From Falsihalocynthiibacter halioticoli (GTDB lineage Bacteria; Pseudomonadota; Alphaproteobacteria; Rhodobacterales; Rhodobacteraceae): DNA of 64,000 nucleotides. Below, piece after piece: positions 41,664-51,559 of the stretch (position 1 is the first letter of the stretch; each line of letters starts with the position of its first letter). The translations under genes were made by a program, and so were the position numbers. Below the pieces are notes generated by a model. It searched no databases. It was not told the origin of the DNA and saw nothing but the letters and a program-made list of their open reading frames with translations. Location: NCBI RefSeq assembly GCF_025802015.1, contig NZ_JAOYFC010000002.1, forward strand, positions 1,054,001 to 1,118,000. Direction: 5' to 3'.

Positions 41664-42809
41664 ATGGAACTCATCGGCAACTGGTCTTATCCGACCACAA
41701 TCAAATTCGGCGCAGGCCGCATCTCCGAATTGGCAGAGGCATGTTTGGCGACGGGGATCACCAAGCCCCTGTTGGTGACAGATAAAGGTCTCGCAAGCCT
41801 TCCGATCACCACGGCTGCGCTTGACCTGCTCGAAGGCGCGGGACTTGGCCGCGGGCTTTTCTCTGAAGTAGACCCGAACCCTACAGAAAAGAACGCCGAA
41901 GCCGGCCTCAAAGTTTATCGCGAAGGCGGCTATGACGGTGTGATCGCATTCGGCGGCGGCTCTGGTCTTGATCTGGGCAAAGTCATTGCATTCATGTCCG
42001 GCCAAAGCCGACCGATCTGGGATTTCGAGGACATTGGCGATTGGTGGACCCGTGCCGATCCTGACGGTATCGCGCCTATTATCGCGGTTCCGACAACGGC
42101 AGGTACAGGTTCCGAAGTGGGCCGCGCAAGCGTCATCACCAATTCCGAAACCCACGAGAAAAAGATCATCTTCCATCCGAAAATTCTTCCAGCGGTTGTG
42201 ATCTGCGATCCTGAACTGACCGTTGGAATGCCCGGCTTCATCACAGCCGGAACGGGGATGGATGCCTTTGCCCATTGCTTGGAAGCCTATTCCTCGCCGC
42301 ACTACCACCCGATGAGCCAAGGTATAGCGCTTGAAGGGTTGCGGTTGGTTAAGGAAAATCTTCCCGTTGCCTTCAAAGACGGCACCAACATCGAGGCGCG
42401 CGCGCATATGATGTCGGCGGCAATGATGGGGGCTACGGCGTTTCAAAAGGGCCTCGGCGCGATACACGCCCTGAGCCACCCGATTGGCGCGATGTACAAC
42501 ACCCACCACGGCACGACGAACGCCGTTGTCATGCAGCCGGTTTTGCAGATGAACCGGCCCGCTATCGAAGATCGTATCGAGGCAGCAGCACGGTATCTTG
42601 GCATCGAGGGCGGCTTTGACGGGTTCTATGGCTTTGTCGGCGAGCTAAATCACACGCTCGGCATTCCCAAAAACCTGACCGAGCTGGGCATTTCCGACCC
42701 TGATCTTGATACGCTAGTTAAGGGCGCGTTGATTGATCCATCGACAGGTGGCAATCCAATTGAAATGACCGAATCCAATACTCGCGCCCTGTTTGAGGCT
42801 TGCTTCTAG
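41664..42809 (+). CDS. Iron-containing (group III) alcohol dehydrogenase
   Basis: Enzyme of 381 residues. The cofactor segment GGGSGLDLGK and TTAGTGSEVGRASVI are typical. Metal ligands lie in GMDAFAHCLEAY (Asp and His) and in the later ALSHPIGAMYNTHHGTTNAV (two His). It is last in the operon, followed by a strong hairpin. It would convert a hydroxyl group of the glutamylated amino alcohol, or of the free alcohol, to an aldehyde for the neighbouring ALDH. Confidence 0.9.
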   Translation: MELIGNWSYPTTIKFGAGRISELAEACLATGITKPLLVTDKGLASLPITTAALDLLEGAGLGRGLFSEVDPNPTEKNAEAGLKVYREGGYDGVIAFGGGSGLDLGKVIAFMSGQSRPIWDFEDIGDWWTRADPDGIAPIIAVPTTAGTGSEVGRASVITNSETHEKKIIFHPKILPAVVICDPELTVGMPGFITAGTGMDAFAHCLEAYSSPHYHPMSQGIALEGLRLVKENLPVAFKDGTNIEARAHMMSAAMMGATAFQKGLGAIHALSHPIGAMYNTHHGTTNAVVMQPVLQMNRPAIEDRIEAAARYLGIEGGFDGFYGFVGELNHTLGIPKNLTELGISDPDLDTLVKGALIDPSTGGNPIEMTESNTRALFEACF

Positions 42810-42816
42810 GCATTTC

Positions 42817-42850
42817 GCCGCCGCCCTTGTTTGTTGGGCGGCGGCATTTC
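42817..42850 (+). terminator. Terminator after the alcohol dehydrogenase gene
   Basis: GCCGCCGCCC pairs perfectly with GGGCGGCGGC over a 9-nt loop, followed by ATTTC. It begins 7 nt after the stop and closes the TRAP operon before soeA. Confidence 0.75.
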
Positions 42851-42990
42851 AGCAAAGACGTTGCGTAACTTTGTACTGATAAGAGTAAAAAATCAGGTAA
42901 TTCTTCCCGAATTCTTACCCTGAATCGGAATTTGATCTTCACAACCTGCGGCATTTTGCCTTAATTGGACTCCCAAATCGCGAGTCCTGA

Positions 42991-45801
42991 ATGAGCAAGC
43001 AGCCCAACATCGACACCTCTCCTCCCGTTTCAGACGAAATCCGCAAAACGACATGTTATATGTGTGCCTGTCGCTGCGGAATTAACGTCCATATGAAGGG
43101 CGGAAAAGTTGCCTATATTGAAGGCAGCCGCGATCACCCGATCAACAAAGGTGTGCTTTGCGCTAAGGGCTCTGCGGGTATCATGCAAGTCAATGCACCC
43201 TCGCGCTTAAGATCACCAATGAAGCGGGTTGGGCCGCGCGGTTCCGGCGAGTTTGAGGAGATAAGCTGGGACGAAGCGCTATCTCTTGCAACGAGCAGGC
43301 TCGGCAAAATCCGCAAGGAGGCGCCTGAAAAGCTCGCCTTTTTCACGGGCCGCGACCAGTCGCAAAGCTTTACATCACTTTGGGCGCAAAGCTTTGGCAC
43401 TCCGAACTATGCCGCGCATGGCGGGTTCTGTTCGGTTAATATGGCTGCTGCGGGCATATACACGATGGGCGGCGCGTTTTGGGAATTTGGACAGCCGGAC
43501 TGGGAACACACCAAGCTCTTGATGCTATTTGGCGTTGCTGAAGACCACGACTCCAACCCGATCAAAATGGGCCTTGGGAAGCTGAAGCAACGCGGGGCGA
43601 AGGTTATTGGCGTTAATCCGGTGCGGTCGGGTTATAATGCCATTGCCGATGAGTGGGTAGGCATCACGCCTGGGGCTGATGGCCTGTTCATCACATCATT
43701 GATCCACGAATTGCTCCGCGCGGGGAAAATCGATCTCGACTACCTCGCGCGCTACACCAATGCACCAGCTCTGCTCAATTCAGATCCGAATGATGCCGAG
43801 TTTGGCCTCTTCTTACGAGACGACGATGGCAAAATGCTTGTTATCGACCGCAAATCAGGGAAACCGACCGCCTTTGACAAAAAGGGCGTCCAGCCGGATT
43901 TGAGAGGCACACTCCGTCGTGCTGGGGTGACGCATGAGGCAGCGTTCCATTCGGTTGCCGAGACCTATCTCGCTCCCGAGTTTGCACCCGAAGCCGTTGC
44001 CGAACGCTGTGGAATTGAGCCGCAAACCATCCGACGGATTGCCGCCGAACTGGCTCGAGTCGCCTTTGACGAGGCGATTTCATTGCCTATTGAGTGGACC
44101 GACTTCCGAGGCGAAACCCACAGCGAGATGATCGGCCGCCCTGTCTCTTTCCACGCGATGCGCGGGATTTCGGCTCATGCGAACGGGTTTCAAACTTGCC
44201 GCGCGCTTCATATCCTTCAAATCCTGCTTGGCTCTGTTGAGGTTCCGGGCGGGTTTCGTTTCAAGCCGCCCTACCCTAAACCGGTTGAGGCCCACCCGAC
44301 TCCGCATTGCCAATCCAATCCGATGGCACCGCTTGATGGTCCTCACCTTGGGTTTGTGCGCGGGCCAGAGCACCTTGCTCTGAAGCCAGACGGCTCGGCC
44401 GCTCGGATCGACAAAGCGTTCACTTGGGAAAACCCAATGTCGAGTCACGGCTTGATGCATATGGTCATCTCGAACGCGCACGCAGGCGATCCCTACAAGA
44501 TCGATACGTTGTTCCTCTATATGGCAAACATGGCGTGGAACTCGTCGATGAACACCAAGTCAGTGATCGATATGCTCACCGACCGCGATGACAACGGCGA
44601 ATATGTCATCCCGAACATCATATACTCCGACGCCTATTCGTCAGAGATGGTGGCCTATGCCGATCTAATCCTTCCCGACACTACGTATCTTGAGCGCCAC
44701 GATTGCATATCACTGCTTGACCGCCCGATCTGCGAAGCCGATGCCGCTGCGGATGCAATTCGTTGGCCGGTCATCGAGCCGGATCGAGATGTACGAGGGT
44801 TTCAATCTGTTCTTTGTGACCTTGGCGCTCGGCTTGGTTTGCCGAATTTCACCAATCCGGACGGCAGCGCGAAATACAAGGATTATGCGGATTACATCGT
44901 TAATCACGAGCGCAAGCCCGGGATCGGCCCACTCTCCGCGTTTCGCGGCGATGGCACTGAAACAGGGCGCGGTAGTGTGAATTCCGAACAACTAGACCGC
45001 TATATCGAAAACGGGGGATTTGCCGTTACGCATATTCCGGATAGCGCGCGTTACTACAAGCCGTGGAATATGGAGTATCAGGAGTGGGCCGTTGGCATGG
45101 GGCTGTTTGATACGCCGCAGCCATACCTATTCTCGATCTATTCAGAACCAATGCGGAAATTTCAACTCGCCGCCGAAGGCCATGGAGAGCGCCAACCTCC
45201 TGATCACCTGAGAAAGCAGGTTCATGACGCCATGCGCCCACTCCCTGTTTGGGAAGAAGCAACCGACGACGAGGGGGGTGAATATCCACTTCACGCGCTA
45301 ACACAGCGGCCAATGGCCATGTATCACAGTTGGGGCAGTCAGAACGCGTGGCTGCGCCAAATTCACGGACGCAACCCGCTTTATGTCCCGACCAAAGTTT
45401 GGGAAGCGCACGGGTTTCAGGACGGAGACTGGGCGCGCGTCACGTCCCGCAGCGGCGAAATTGTGGTGCCTGTCGCCCATCAGGCCGCGCTTAATTCCAA
45501 TACTGTTTGGACGTGGAACGCGATCGGCAAGCGCAAGGGGGCATGGGCGCTAGATGACAATGCTCCAGAAGCGACAAAAGGATTCCTACTTAATCATCTG
45601 ATAGATGAGCTACTCCCCCCAAAAGGTGATGGCCTACGATACTCAAATTCCGATCCGGTAACCGGACAAGCCGCGTGGTTTGACCTGCGTGTTAAAATTG
45701 AAAAATGCGCCGCACCCGATGAGCCGCAACCCGCGTTCTCATCCCTCCGCTCGCCTGTCGGGAAGGGCCCAAAAGACCTAGCTTGGAAAGTCGGATCATG
45801 A
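42991..45801 (+). CDS. soeA: Sulfite dehydrogenase (quinone) molybdopterin subunit SoeA
   Basis: Molybdenum oxidoreductase of 936 residues of the DMSO-reductase family. A [4Fe-4S] site is formed by Cys22, Cys25, Cys29 and Cys57 (C-x2-C-x3-C-x27-C). There is no Tat signal, so the enzyme is cytoplasmic, as known for SoeABC. Length and the order of subunits (catalytic, four-cluster ferredoxin, DmsC-like anchor) match SoeABC of purple bacteria and roseobacters, which oxidises sulfite to sulfate and passes electrons to quinone. A Cys in GGFCSVN is a candidate Mo ligand. Tetrathionate or polysulfide reductases are the main alternatives. Overlaps soeB by ATGA. Confidence 0.8.
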   Translation: MSKQPNIDTSPPVSDEIRKTTCYMCACRCGINVHMKGGKVAYIEGSRDHPINKGVLCAKGSAGIMQVNAPSRLRSPMKRVGPRGSGEFEEISWDEALSLATSRLGKIRKEAPEKLAFFTGRDQSQSFTSLWAQSFGTPNYAAHGGFCSVNMAAAGIYTMGGAFWEFGQPDWEHTKLLMLFGVAEDHDSNPIKMGLGKLKQRGAKVIGVNPVRSGYNAIADEWVGITPGADGLFITSLIHELLRAGKIDLDYLARYTNAPALLNSDPNDAEFGLFLRDDDGKMLVIDRKSGKPTAFDKKGVQPDLRGTLRRAGVTHEAAFHSVAETYLAPEFAPEAVAERCGIEPQTIRRIAAELARVAFDEAISLPIEWTDFRGETHSEMIGRPVSFHAMRGISAHANGFQTCRALHILQILLGSVEVPGGFRFKPPYPKPVEAHPTPHCQSNPMAPLDGPHLGFVRGPEHLALKPDGSAARIDKAFTWENPMSSHGLMHMVISNAHAGDPYKIDTLFLYMANMAWNSSMNTKSVIDMLTDRDDNGEYVIPNIIYSDAYSSEMVAYADLILPDTTYLERHDCISLLDRPICEADAAADAIRWPVIEPDRDVRGFQSVLCDLGARLGLPNFTNPDGSAKYKDYADYIVNHERKPGIGPLSAFRGDGTETGRGSVNSEQLDRYIENGGFAVTHIPDSARYYKPWNMEYQEWAVGMGLFDTPQPYLFSIYSEPMRKFQLAAEGHGERQPPDHLRKQVHDAMRPLPVWEEATDDEGGEYPLHALTQRPMAMYHSWGSQNAWLRQIHGRNPLYVPTKVWEAHGFQDGDWARVTSRSGEIVVPVAHQAALNSNTVWTWNAIGKRKGAWALDDNAPEATKGFLLNHLIDELLPPKGDGLRYSNSDPVTGQAAWFDLRVKIEKCAAPDEPQPAFSSLRSPVGKGPKDLAWKVGS

Positions 45802-46541
45802 CGGAGCTTCCAACATCTACAGACCGCAAGCTCGGGCTTGTTATTGACCTTGATACCTGTGTTGGCTGCCATGCATGCGTTGTGTCGTGCAAAGGCTGGA
45901 ACACCGAGAACTATGGCGCTCCGCTGTCGGATCAGGATGCTTACGGTGCAGCTCCGCAAGGCACATTCCTCAATCGCGTGCATACCTATGAGGTGCAGCC
46001 GCCCGAAGGCGCGGCGCAAACGGTACATTTCCCGAAATCCTGCTTGCATTGCGACGACGCTCCCTGTGTTACCGTTTGCCCAACAGGCGCAAGCTATAAG
46101 CGCAGCGAGGACGGCATCGTATTGGTGAACGAAAATGACTGTATCGGTTGCGGGCTATGCGCTTGGGCCTGTCCTTATGGCGCGCGAGAGTTGGATCAAG
46201 CCGCAGGTGTCATGAAGAAATGCACCCTTTGCGTTGACCGTATCTACAACGAAAATCTTCCTGAAGAGGACCGCGTCCCAGCCTGCGTACGCACTTGCCC
46301 TGCGGGGGCGCGTCATTTCGGTGATTTCGCCGATCCGGAAAGCAATGTATCGCAGCTTAGTAGAGAGCGCGGCGGGATGGACTTGATGCCGGAACTAGGC
46401 ACAAATCCGGTTAACAAATACTTGCCCCCTCGCCCCAAACAAACCGAAGAAATTGATATCTTGGCCCCCTTCCTCACACCCGTTGCCGAGGAGCCGAAAG
46501 GCTTTTTGAAATGGCTCGATAAAGCACTCGGAGGGGACTGA
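45798..46541 (+). CDS. soeB: Sulfite dehydrogenase iron-sulfur subunit SoeB
   Basis: Ferredoxin-type electron-transfer subunit of 247 residues. Four cluster motifs are visible: CVGCHACVVSC, CLHCDDAPCVTVCPTGA, CIGCGLCAWACPYGA, and CTLCVD with CVRTCPAGA. This matches DmsB/SoeB subunits. The ATG at 45798 overlaps the soeA stop, and its own stop overlaps soeC as TGATG. It takes electrons from SoeA to the membrane subunit. Confidence 0.85.
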   Translation: MTELPTSTDRKLGLVIDLDTCVGCHACVVSCKGWNTENYGAPLSDQDAYGAAPQGTFLNRVHTYEVQPPEGAAQTVHFPKSCLHCDDAPCVTVCPTGASYKRSEDGIVLVNENDCIGCGLCAWACPYGARELDQAAGVMKKCTLCVDRIYNENLPEEDRVPACVRTCPAGARHFGDFADPESNVSQLSRERGGMDLMPELGTNPVNKYLPPRPKQTEEIDILAPFLTPVAEEPKGFLKWLDKALGGD

Positions 46542-47413
46542 TGCATCCAGCACCTTCTGTCATCTTCTTTACCGTTTTCTCCGGTATGGGGTTCGGGCTT
46601 CTGGCCTTTCTTGGGCTAGGGTTTCCGGCGGTTACAGGGCTATTGGCGTTCGCAATGTACACCATCGGGTTCGGCTTTGCTGTCGGAGGTTTGCTGGCCT
46701 CGACGTTCCACCTTGGCAATCCGAAAAACGCGCTTAAGGCGTTCTCGCAGTGGCGGACAAGCTGGCTCTCGCGCGAGGCTGTTCTATCGGTTGCAGCGCT
46801 CCTCATGATGGCAGTGTTTGCAATTGGCGCAATATTCGCGGGGGTGCATTTCACGATAGTCGGTATCGTGGGGGCTGCACTCTGTATTGCGACTGTGTTC
46901 TCCACCTCGATGATCTATGCGCAACTCAAAACGGTGCCGCGCTGGAACCACGTCACAACGCCTTTGCTGTTTCTCCTTCTGTCAGTGACGGGTGGCGCGC
47001 TTCTGGCGGGTCAGGTTAGCTTTGCTCTGCCGATGCTCATTGCAACGGGCGCAGTTCAGGCCCTGACGTGGTATCTTGGTGATAGTCGCTTTGCGCAGCG
47101 GGGTAGCACAATCGAAACCGCAACTGGCCTTGGAATGATAGGTAAGACGCGCCAATTTGAGCCGCCTCATACCGGCGGGAACTACCTGCTTAACGAAATG
47201 GTTTATGTCATTGGGCGGAAGCATTCGATGCGGCTTCGGGTGATAGCCATCACGCTGATGTCGCCCGTACCATTCGCGCTATTGCTCTTGCCACACAATC
47301 ACATTTGGGCCGCGTTGGCAGTTCTTTCGCATATCATTGGTGTCGTCGCGTCGCGCTGGTTGTTCTTTGCAGAGGCCGAACATGTTGTCGGTCTTTACTA
47401 CGACAAGCGCTAA
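46541..47413 (+). CDS. soeC: Sulfite dehydrogenase membrane anchor SoeC (DmsC-like)
   Basis: Membrane protein of 290 residues with about eight helices of the DmsC family. FHLGNPKNALKAFSQWRTSWLSREA carries the characteristic His and conserved helix start. It anchors the complex and passes electrons to the quinone pool. The unit ends with a bidirectional terminator 2 nt after the stop. Confidence 0.82.
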   Translation: MHPAPSVIFFTVFSGMGFGLLAFLGLGFPAVTGLLAFAMYTIGFGFAVGGLLASTFHLGNPKNALKAFSQWRTSWLSREAVLSVAALLMMAVFAIGAIFAGVHFTIVGIVGAALCIATVFSTSMIYAQLKTVPRWNHVTTPLLFLLLSVTGGALLAGQVSFALPMLIATGAVQALTWYLGDSRFAQRGSTIETATGLGMIGKTRQFEPPHTGGNYLLNEMVYVIGRKHSMRLRVIAITLMSPVPFALLLLPHNHIWAALAVLSHIIGVVASRWLFFAEAEHVVGLYYDKR

Positions 47414-47414
47414 C

Positions 47415-47450
47415 AAAAACGCCGCCATCTCTGGCGGCGTTTTCAGTTTT
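47415..47450. terminator. Bidirectional terminator between soeC and nhaA
   Basis: AAAACGCCGCC and GGCGGCGTTTT pair around ATCTCT, with an A run on one side and TTTTCAGTTTT on the other. It can serve both converging transcripts. Confidence 0.88.
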
Positions 47451-47458
47451 CTGTCCGG

Positions 47459-48832
47459 TTACTCGGGCTTCGGTTTGCCTGTTATGTAAAGCCAGAAGAA
47501 GCCGCAAAGCCCTGCGATCAACGACGCAAACAAAATGCCTGTTTTGGCCATCAACAAGAGCTCCGGTGACTCGGCAAAGGCCAGCTGCGCCACAAAGATC
47601 GACATGGTAAAGCCGATACCCGCGAGCAGCGAAGCGCCAGCAAGTTGGGTAAACCGTGTATCTTTCGGCAGTTCAGCAATGCCAAGTTTGATCACCAACC
47701 AGCTTGCCCCAGTGATGCCGACGAACTTCCCGACGATCAGGCCGAGCGATACACCCATCATCACCGGATGCGTCAGCATATCGCCGAAGGTGGACAGCTC
47801 TATCGGAACACCAGCGTTTGCCAGCGCGAAGATCGGAATAACGAGGAAGGCCGATGGCAAATGCCAGATATGCTCAAGCCGCTGCAGCGGGGTTTCGACA
47901 GCAAGAACACTGTTCTCAAGCGCCTGAACTTCGGTGCGTAGCGCAACGTTGGTCATGATGCTTTGGCCCGGTTCATGGCTCTCGTCAAATCGCTGCATGA
48001 TACCTTTAACATGGGTGCTGAACCGATCCGGGTCATATTTCGGGATGGCCGGAACGGACATCGCGCCAAGAACACCCGCAATCGTAGCGTGCACGCCAGA
48101 AAGCAACATTGCGTACCACATAAGGACAGCAACAAGGAAATAAGGGATCGGGTTGCGCACGCCAAAGCGGTTCAATGCAATCAGCATCGCAAAGAACACG
48201 CCAACCATAGCAAGCGGCCCCATAGCAATTTCGCTGGTATAGAACAGCGCGATCACCGTCACCGCACCAAGGTCATCCACAATGGCAAGCGCCACAAGAA
48301 ATGTCACCAGCGCCTTGGGAACACGTGACCCGAGAAGCGCCATAACACCAACGGCGAATGCGATATCGGTCGCCATCGGAATACCCCAGCCTGCTGCTGC
48401 AGGGCCAGTTGGGTTCAAAGCGAAGTAAAACAGCGCAGGAACAACCATACCACCAATGGCCGCAACAATCGGCAGGATTGCGTTGCGGGGTTCGGCAAGT
48501 TCGCCAACAAGAAATTCGCGTTTAAGCTCTAGCCCGACAACGAAAAAGAAGATCGCCATCAGCGCGTCATTGATGAAATGAGCAAGGGACAGTTTGAGTT
48601 CCCATTCGCCAAATCCGACTTTCAAATACGTGTGCAGAAAGTCGTCATAAGCCTCGGCGAACGGTCCGTTTGCGATGATAAGCGCAACAACGGCCATAAC
48701 CATGAGCAACAAGCCGGATGAGGTTTGTCGATGAAGAAACTCTTCAAAAGGAGAGTAGACCTTTGCCAGACTCCGCTCCCACGGGGCAACATTCACGCCT
48801 TCGCCTTCAAGTTTCTGTTTATGATTTGCCAT
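47459..48832 (-). CDS. nhaA: Na+/H+ antiporter NhaA
   Basis: Inner-membrane antiporter of 457 residues, longer than E. coli NhaA. The ion-binding Asp pair appears in LAIVDDLGAVTVIALFY, and a further conserved Asp in ATDIAFAVGVMALLG. The insertion relative to E. coli lies around residues 270-320 (PKYDPDRFSTHVKGIMQRF), likely cytoplasmic. It exports Na+ at alkaline pH, as expected for a marine organism. Confidence 0.93.
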   Translation of the reverse strand: MANHKQKLEGEGVNVAPWERSLAKVYSPFEEFLHRQTSSGLLLMVMAVVALIIANGPFAEAYDDFLHTYLKVGFGEWELKLSLAHFINDALMAIFFFVVGLELKREFLVGELAEPRNAILPIVAAIGGMVVPALFYFALNPTGPAAAGWGIPMATDIAFAVGVMALLGSRVPKALVTFLVALAIVDDLGAVTVIALFYTSEIAMGPLAMVGVFFAMLIALNRFGVRNPIPYFLVAVLMWYAMLLSGVHATIAGVLGAMSVPAIPKYDPDRFSTHVKGIMQRFDESHEPGQSIMTNVALRTEVQALENSVLAVETPLQRLEHIWHLPSAFLVIPIFALANAGVPIELSTFGDMLTHPVMMGVSLGLIVGKFVGITGASWLVIKLGIAELPKDTRFTQLAGASLLAGIGFTMSIFVAQLAFAESPELLLMAKTGILFASLIAGLCGFFWLYITGKPKPE

Positions 48833-48946
48833 ATCCCGCCTTCTGTTGTTCTGGTGATTGAGTTTCGAGCCCGTTCAACTCGTTCTCATGATGTCAGGTA
48901 TTCCCAATTATCTAGAAAGTAATTGGCCATTTTCAATGTTTAACAT

Positions 48947-50596
48947 CTAAATAGGCGTCGCGTCGAAATCTTTGAATTTTGCCATGAGCGCCTCCGTGTC
49001 CTCCGCGGTCCAATTATCTGGATTAAGGACGGAAATCCAGCCTCGGATATAATCATCCGGGCCAAAGGTATGGCCGAAGCCCGCAGGGACAGTTGTGGCC
49101 ATTGGGATGTCGAATGCGATCTGGATAAAGGTCACAATCGGCACCCATCGCAGATACGACGAAACATCATATCCGCGTTCGCCAAGGAGCCACTCCGGTC
49201 TGGCGAAGGCCAAACTTGGAGCAAAAAAGCTCATTGGATCGCTCGGATGCTGGATATAAACGATGCGGAGCGGGCCCCAAGGCGTATCATCTCCTACAGT
49301 AAATCCCTTGTGGGTCATGAACCGGATGTAGGACGAATCTCGGAAGATCGGCTGCCATGCTGGTGATCCCGGCTCTCTTGTGCGCGTGACTTGCGGCCAA
49401 GTGTGGCTCGCAAATGGTGGCCCCGCCCAAAGCGCACCATCAATCGGGTCCGCAAGCATTGAGATCAGATCGACCGCATCTTCAGACCCGAGGGCACCGA
49501 GCGATAGGCCAAACAGAAACAGCTCCGGTCTGTTGTCTGTTGGCATTTTGGTCCAATGCGCATAGACCTTCTCGAAAAGAGCAACTGCAGATTCACGTGC
49601 TAGGTCTGGCTCAACCAGCAGCGTCATCCAACTTGGTGTGTAGGAATATTGCATAGACACAACCGCCACATCCCCATGCAAAATAAAGGGCAAGGTCGAC
49701 ATTGCGGAAGGGTCTAGCCAGCCAGTTCCAGTCGGGGTTGCGACGATAAGTGTCTTGCGCTCAAACCCACCTGTGCGGATCAACTCATCAAGTGCAATCT
49801 GTGCCCGTTCCTCTAGGGTTTCTCCGGTATTGTACCCTGCATAAACGCGGATTGGCTGCGTGGCAGGAAGGCCCGTAAATGCCTCAATCTCCGCTCGGTC
49901 CGGCCCCGAGGTCAGAAACAGCTTCCCGTTTCGGCCAATATCATCCCACTCGATAAGGGATGCAGTTGTACCGTCTATGCCTTTGATGAGCGGCTCTTGG
50001 AGGCCGGAATCCTGAGTTTCATTTATTGCCGCAAAGACCTCGTCCATCATCCTGATGCCTGTCCGCAGGAGCAGGCCGTTGATCGATGTATAAAGAATGA
50101 ACAGCACAACCAGCGATCCCACAAAAACCGACAACCGCTGCGGGAACGCCCTGTTGATCCAACGCGCCGCAAGCGCACAAAGTGTAATAACAAGACGCGT
50201 TAGCCCAATGACAACTAGGGCGGTGACAATAGCAATCGCGGTAACTGTAAATGGATAGCCTGAATCCACAGGCTCCATCTCCATCAGCTCTCGGACTGAA
50301 TTTTGCCAGACGGCCATTTGGCGCAAGGTCCACGCAGTCACGCCAACTAGAATTGCTAGCGCGACCCGAGACAACATAGTTGCGGCTTTTCCCGTGATCT
50401 CTTTGATCTCAAGAAAGCGCCAGAGCATAGTCAGCGCAATACCGCCAACATATCCAACCGCGAAGGCGATCCCGCCCAATACGCCTTGCACCATATGGTC
50501 ACGCGGCAAGAGAGACGGTGTTAGGGATGCGCAAAAGAATAACAGCCCCACAATAAGGCCGGTTGTCGGGAAAGATCTGGCAATCCGAAACAGCAT
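48947..50596 (-). CDS. Membrane alpha/beta-hydrolase (Abhydrolase_9 type)
   Basis: Protein of 549 residues. Four to five N-terminal helices (about 10-190) form the Abhydrolase_9_N region. The C-terminal catalytic domain has the nucleophile elbow FGLSLGALGS and a late His in GFGHTFGPDD. The ATG at 50596 has GAGGG upstream; a TTG 24 nt earlier does not. Family members are annotated only as membrane alpha/beta hydrolases. It is on the same strand as the sugar-acid operon but 176 nt after it, so membership is uncertain. Confidence 0.78.
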   Translation of the reverse strand: MLFRIARSFPTTGLIVGLLFFCASLTPSLLPRDHMVQGVLGGIAFAVGYVGGIALTMLWRFLEIKEITGKAATMLSRVALAILVGVTAWTLRQMAVWQNSVRELMEMEPVDSGYPFTVTAIAIVTALVVIGLTRLVITLCALAARWINRAFPQRLSVFVGSLVVLFILYTSINGLLLRTGIRMMDEVFAAINETQDSGLQEPLIKGIDGTTASLIEWDDIGRNGKLFLTSGPDRAEIEAFTGLPATQPIRVYAGYNTGETLEERAQIALDELIRTGGFERKTLIVATPTGTGWLDPSAMSTLPFILHGDVAVVSMQYSYTPSWMTLLVEPDLARESAVALFEKVYAHWTKMPTDNRPELFLFGLSLGALGSEDAVDLISMLADPIDGALWAGPPFASHTWPQVTRTREPGSPAWQPIFRDSSYIRFMTHKGFTVGDDTPWGPLRIVYIQHPSDPMSFFAPSLAFARPEWLLGERGYDVSSYLRWVPIVTFIQIAFDIPMATTVPAGFGHTFGPDDYIRGWISVLNPDNWTAEDTEALMAKFKDFDATPI

Positions 50597-50772
50597 TCTT
50601 GCCCTCGGTTCAAGGCTCAATTGGAAGTGCGGCTGCTGCGCACATTACCAACCCAGCTTACGTGTGCCAGCCAAATCTGCTGTCGAAGCTCCAGAAAAAC
50701 TTGGCGCGAAGCCCGCAAACAGACTCCGCGCCCGCTCCAGGCCCATTGGAGCGTTAACTCAAATGTTCTTTG

Positions 50773-51525
50773 TCAGTAGGTGGCGCGTCCGCCGGAAAGG
50801 TCAAACACAGCGCCAGTGGAATAGGAGCATTCCTCGCTACACATCCAACCAACCATGCTTGAGATTTCATCTACGGTACCCATGCGCCCCATTGGGATTT
50901 TGGCAAGCATGTATCCGATCTGCTCCTCAGTTACGTCAGCGAGCATCTCTGTCTTGATCACCGCAGGGCACACGACATTGACGCGAATATTGCTTGTCGC
51001 GAGTTCTTTGCCAAGGCTTTTGGTCAGGCCGATCACCCCCGCTTTGGACACCGAATAAGCAGAGGCGTTTGGATTGCCGTCTTTACCTGCCATAGACGCA
51101 ATATTGACGATGCGGCCATAGTCACCCTTTTGCATAACTGGCACCACCGCTTTACAGGTGTGGAAGATACCGTTGAGGTTAACGTTAATTACAGCGTTCC
51201 ATGTCTCAATCGGATAGTCGGCAAGCGGCGTGTTTACGCCCGCTATGCCAGCCGCGTTGACCAGAAGATCGATACCGCCAAGTTCGGCCACTGCGGCGGC
51301 GGTCGCGGTTTCGACGCTTGCAAAATCAGATACGTCCACACACTGGTAGGTGACGGCTCCCAATTCATCCAGCGCGGATTTTGCCTGCTTTAGAGCCTTT
51401 TCGTTCAAGTCCCAAAGCGATACCGAAGCACCGCTTTCAAGGAACCTTTTTGCGATGGCAAACCCCATCCCACGTGCACCGCCAGTGATAACGGCGCGGC
51501 GATTTTTCAGGTCGAGTGTGTTCAT
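50773..51525 (-). CDS. SDR-family dehydrogenase, sugar/polyol type
   Basis: NAD(P)-dependent short-chain dehydrogenase of 250 residues. Cofactor motif TGGARGMG at 14-21, NAAG at 90-93, catalytic Ser144, Tyr157 and Lys161 (SAYSVSKAG). Asp39 in LWDLN favours NAD. It is the last gene of the kinase-enolase operon, 34 nt after the second SDR gene. It could act as the entry sugar or polyol dehydrogenase. The substrate is unknown. Confidence 0.85.
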   Translation of the reverse strand: MNTLDLKNRRAVITGGARGMGFAIAKRFLESGASVSLWDLNEKALKQAKSALDELGAVTYQCVDVSDFASVETATAAAVAELGGIDLLVNAAGIAGVNTPLADYPIETWNAVINVNLNGIFHTCKAVVPVMQKGDYGRIVNIASMAGKDGNPNASAYSVSKAGVIGLTKSLGKELATSNIRVNVVCPAVIKTEMLADVTEEQIGYMLAKIPMGRMGTVDEISSMVGWMCSEECSYSTGAVFDLSGGRATY

Positions 51526-51559
51526 GGTGTCTCCGATTGTTGGCTGCTGAGCAGAATTG

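Noticed and set aside
42991..47413. Reading the Mo-enzyme operon as tetrathionate, polysulfide or DMSO reductase
   Set aside because: Absence of a Tat signal on the catalytic subunit and the subunit sizes fit the cytoplasmic SoeABC type better, although this is not proven without alignment.
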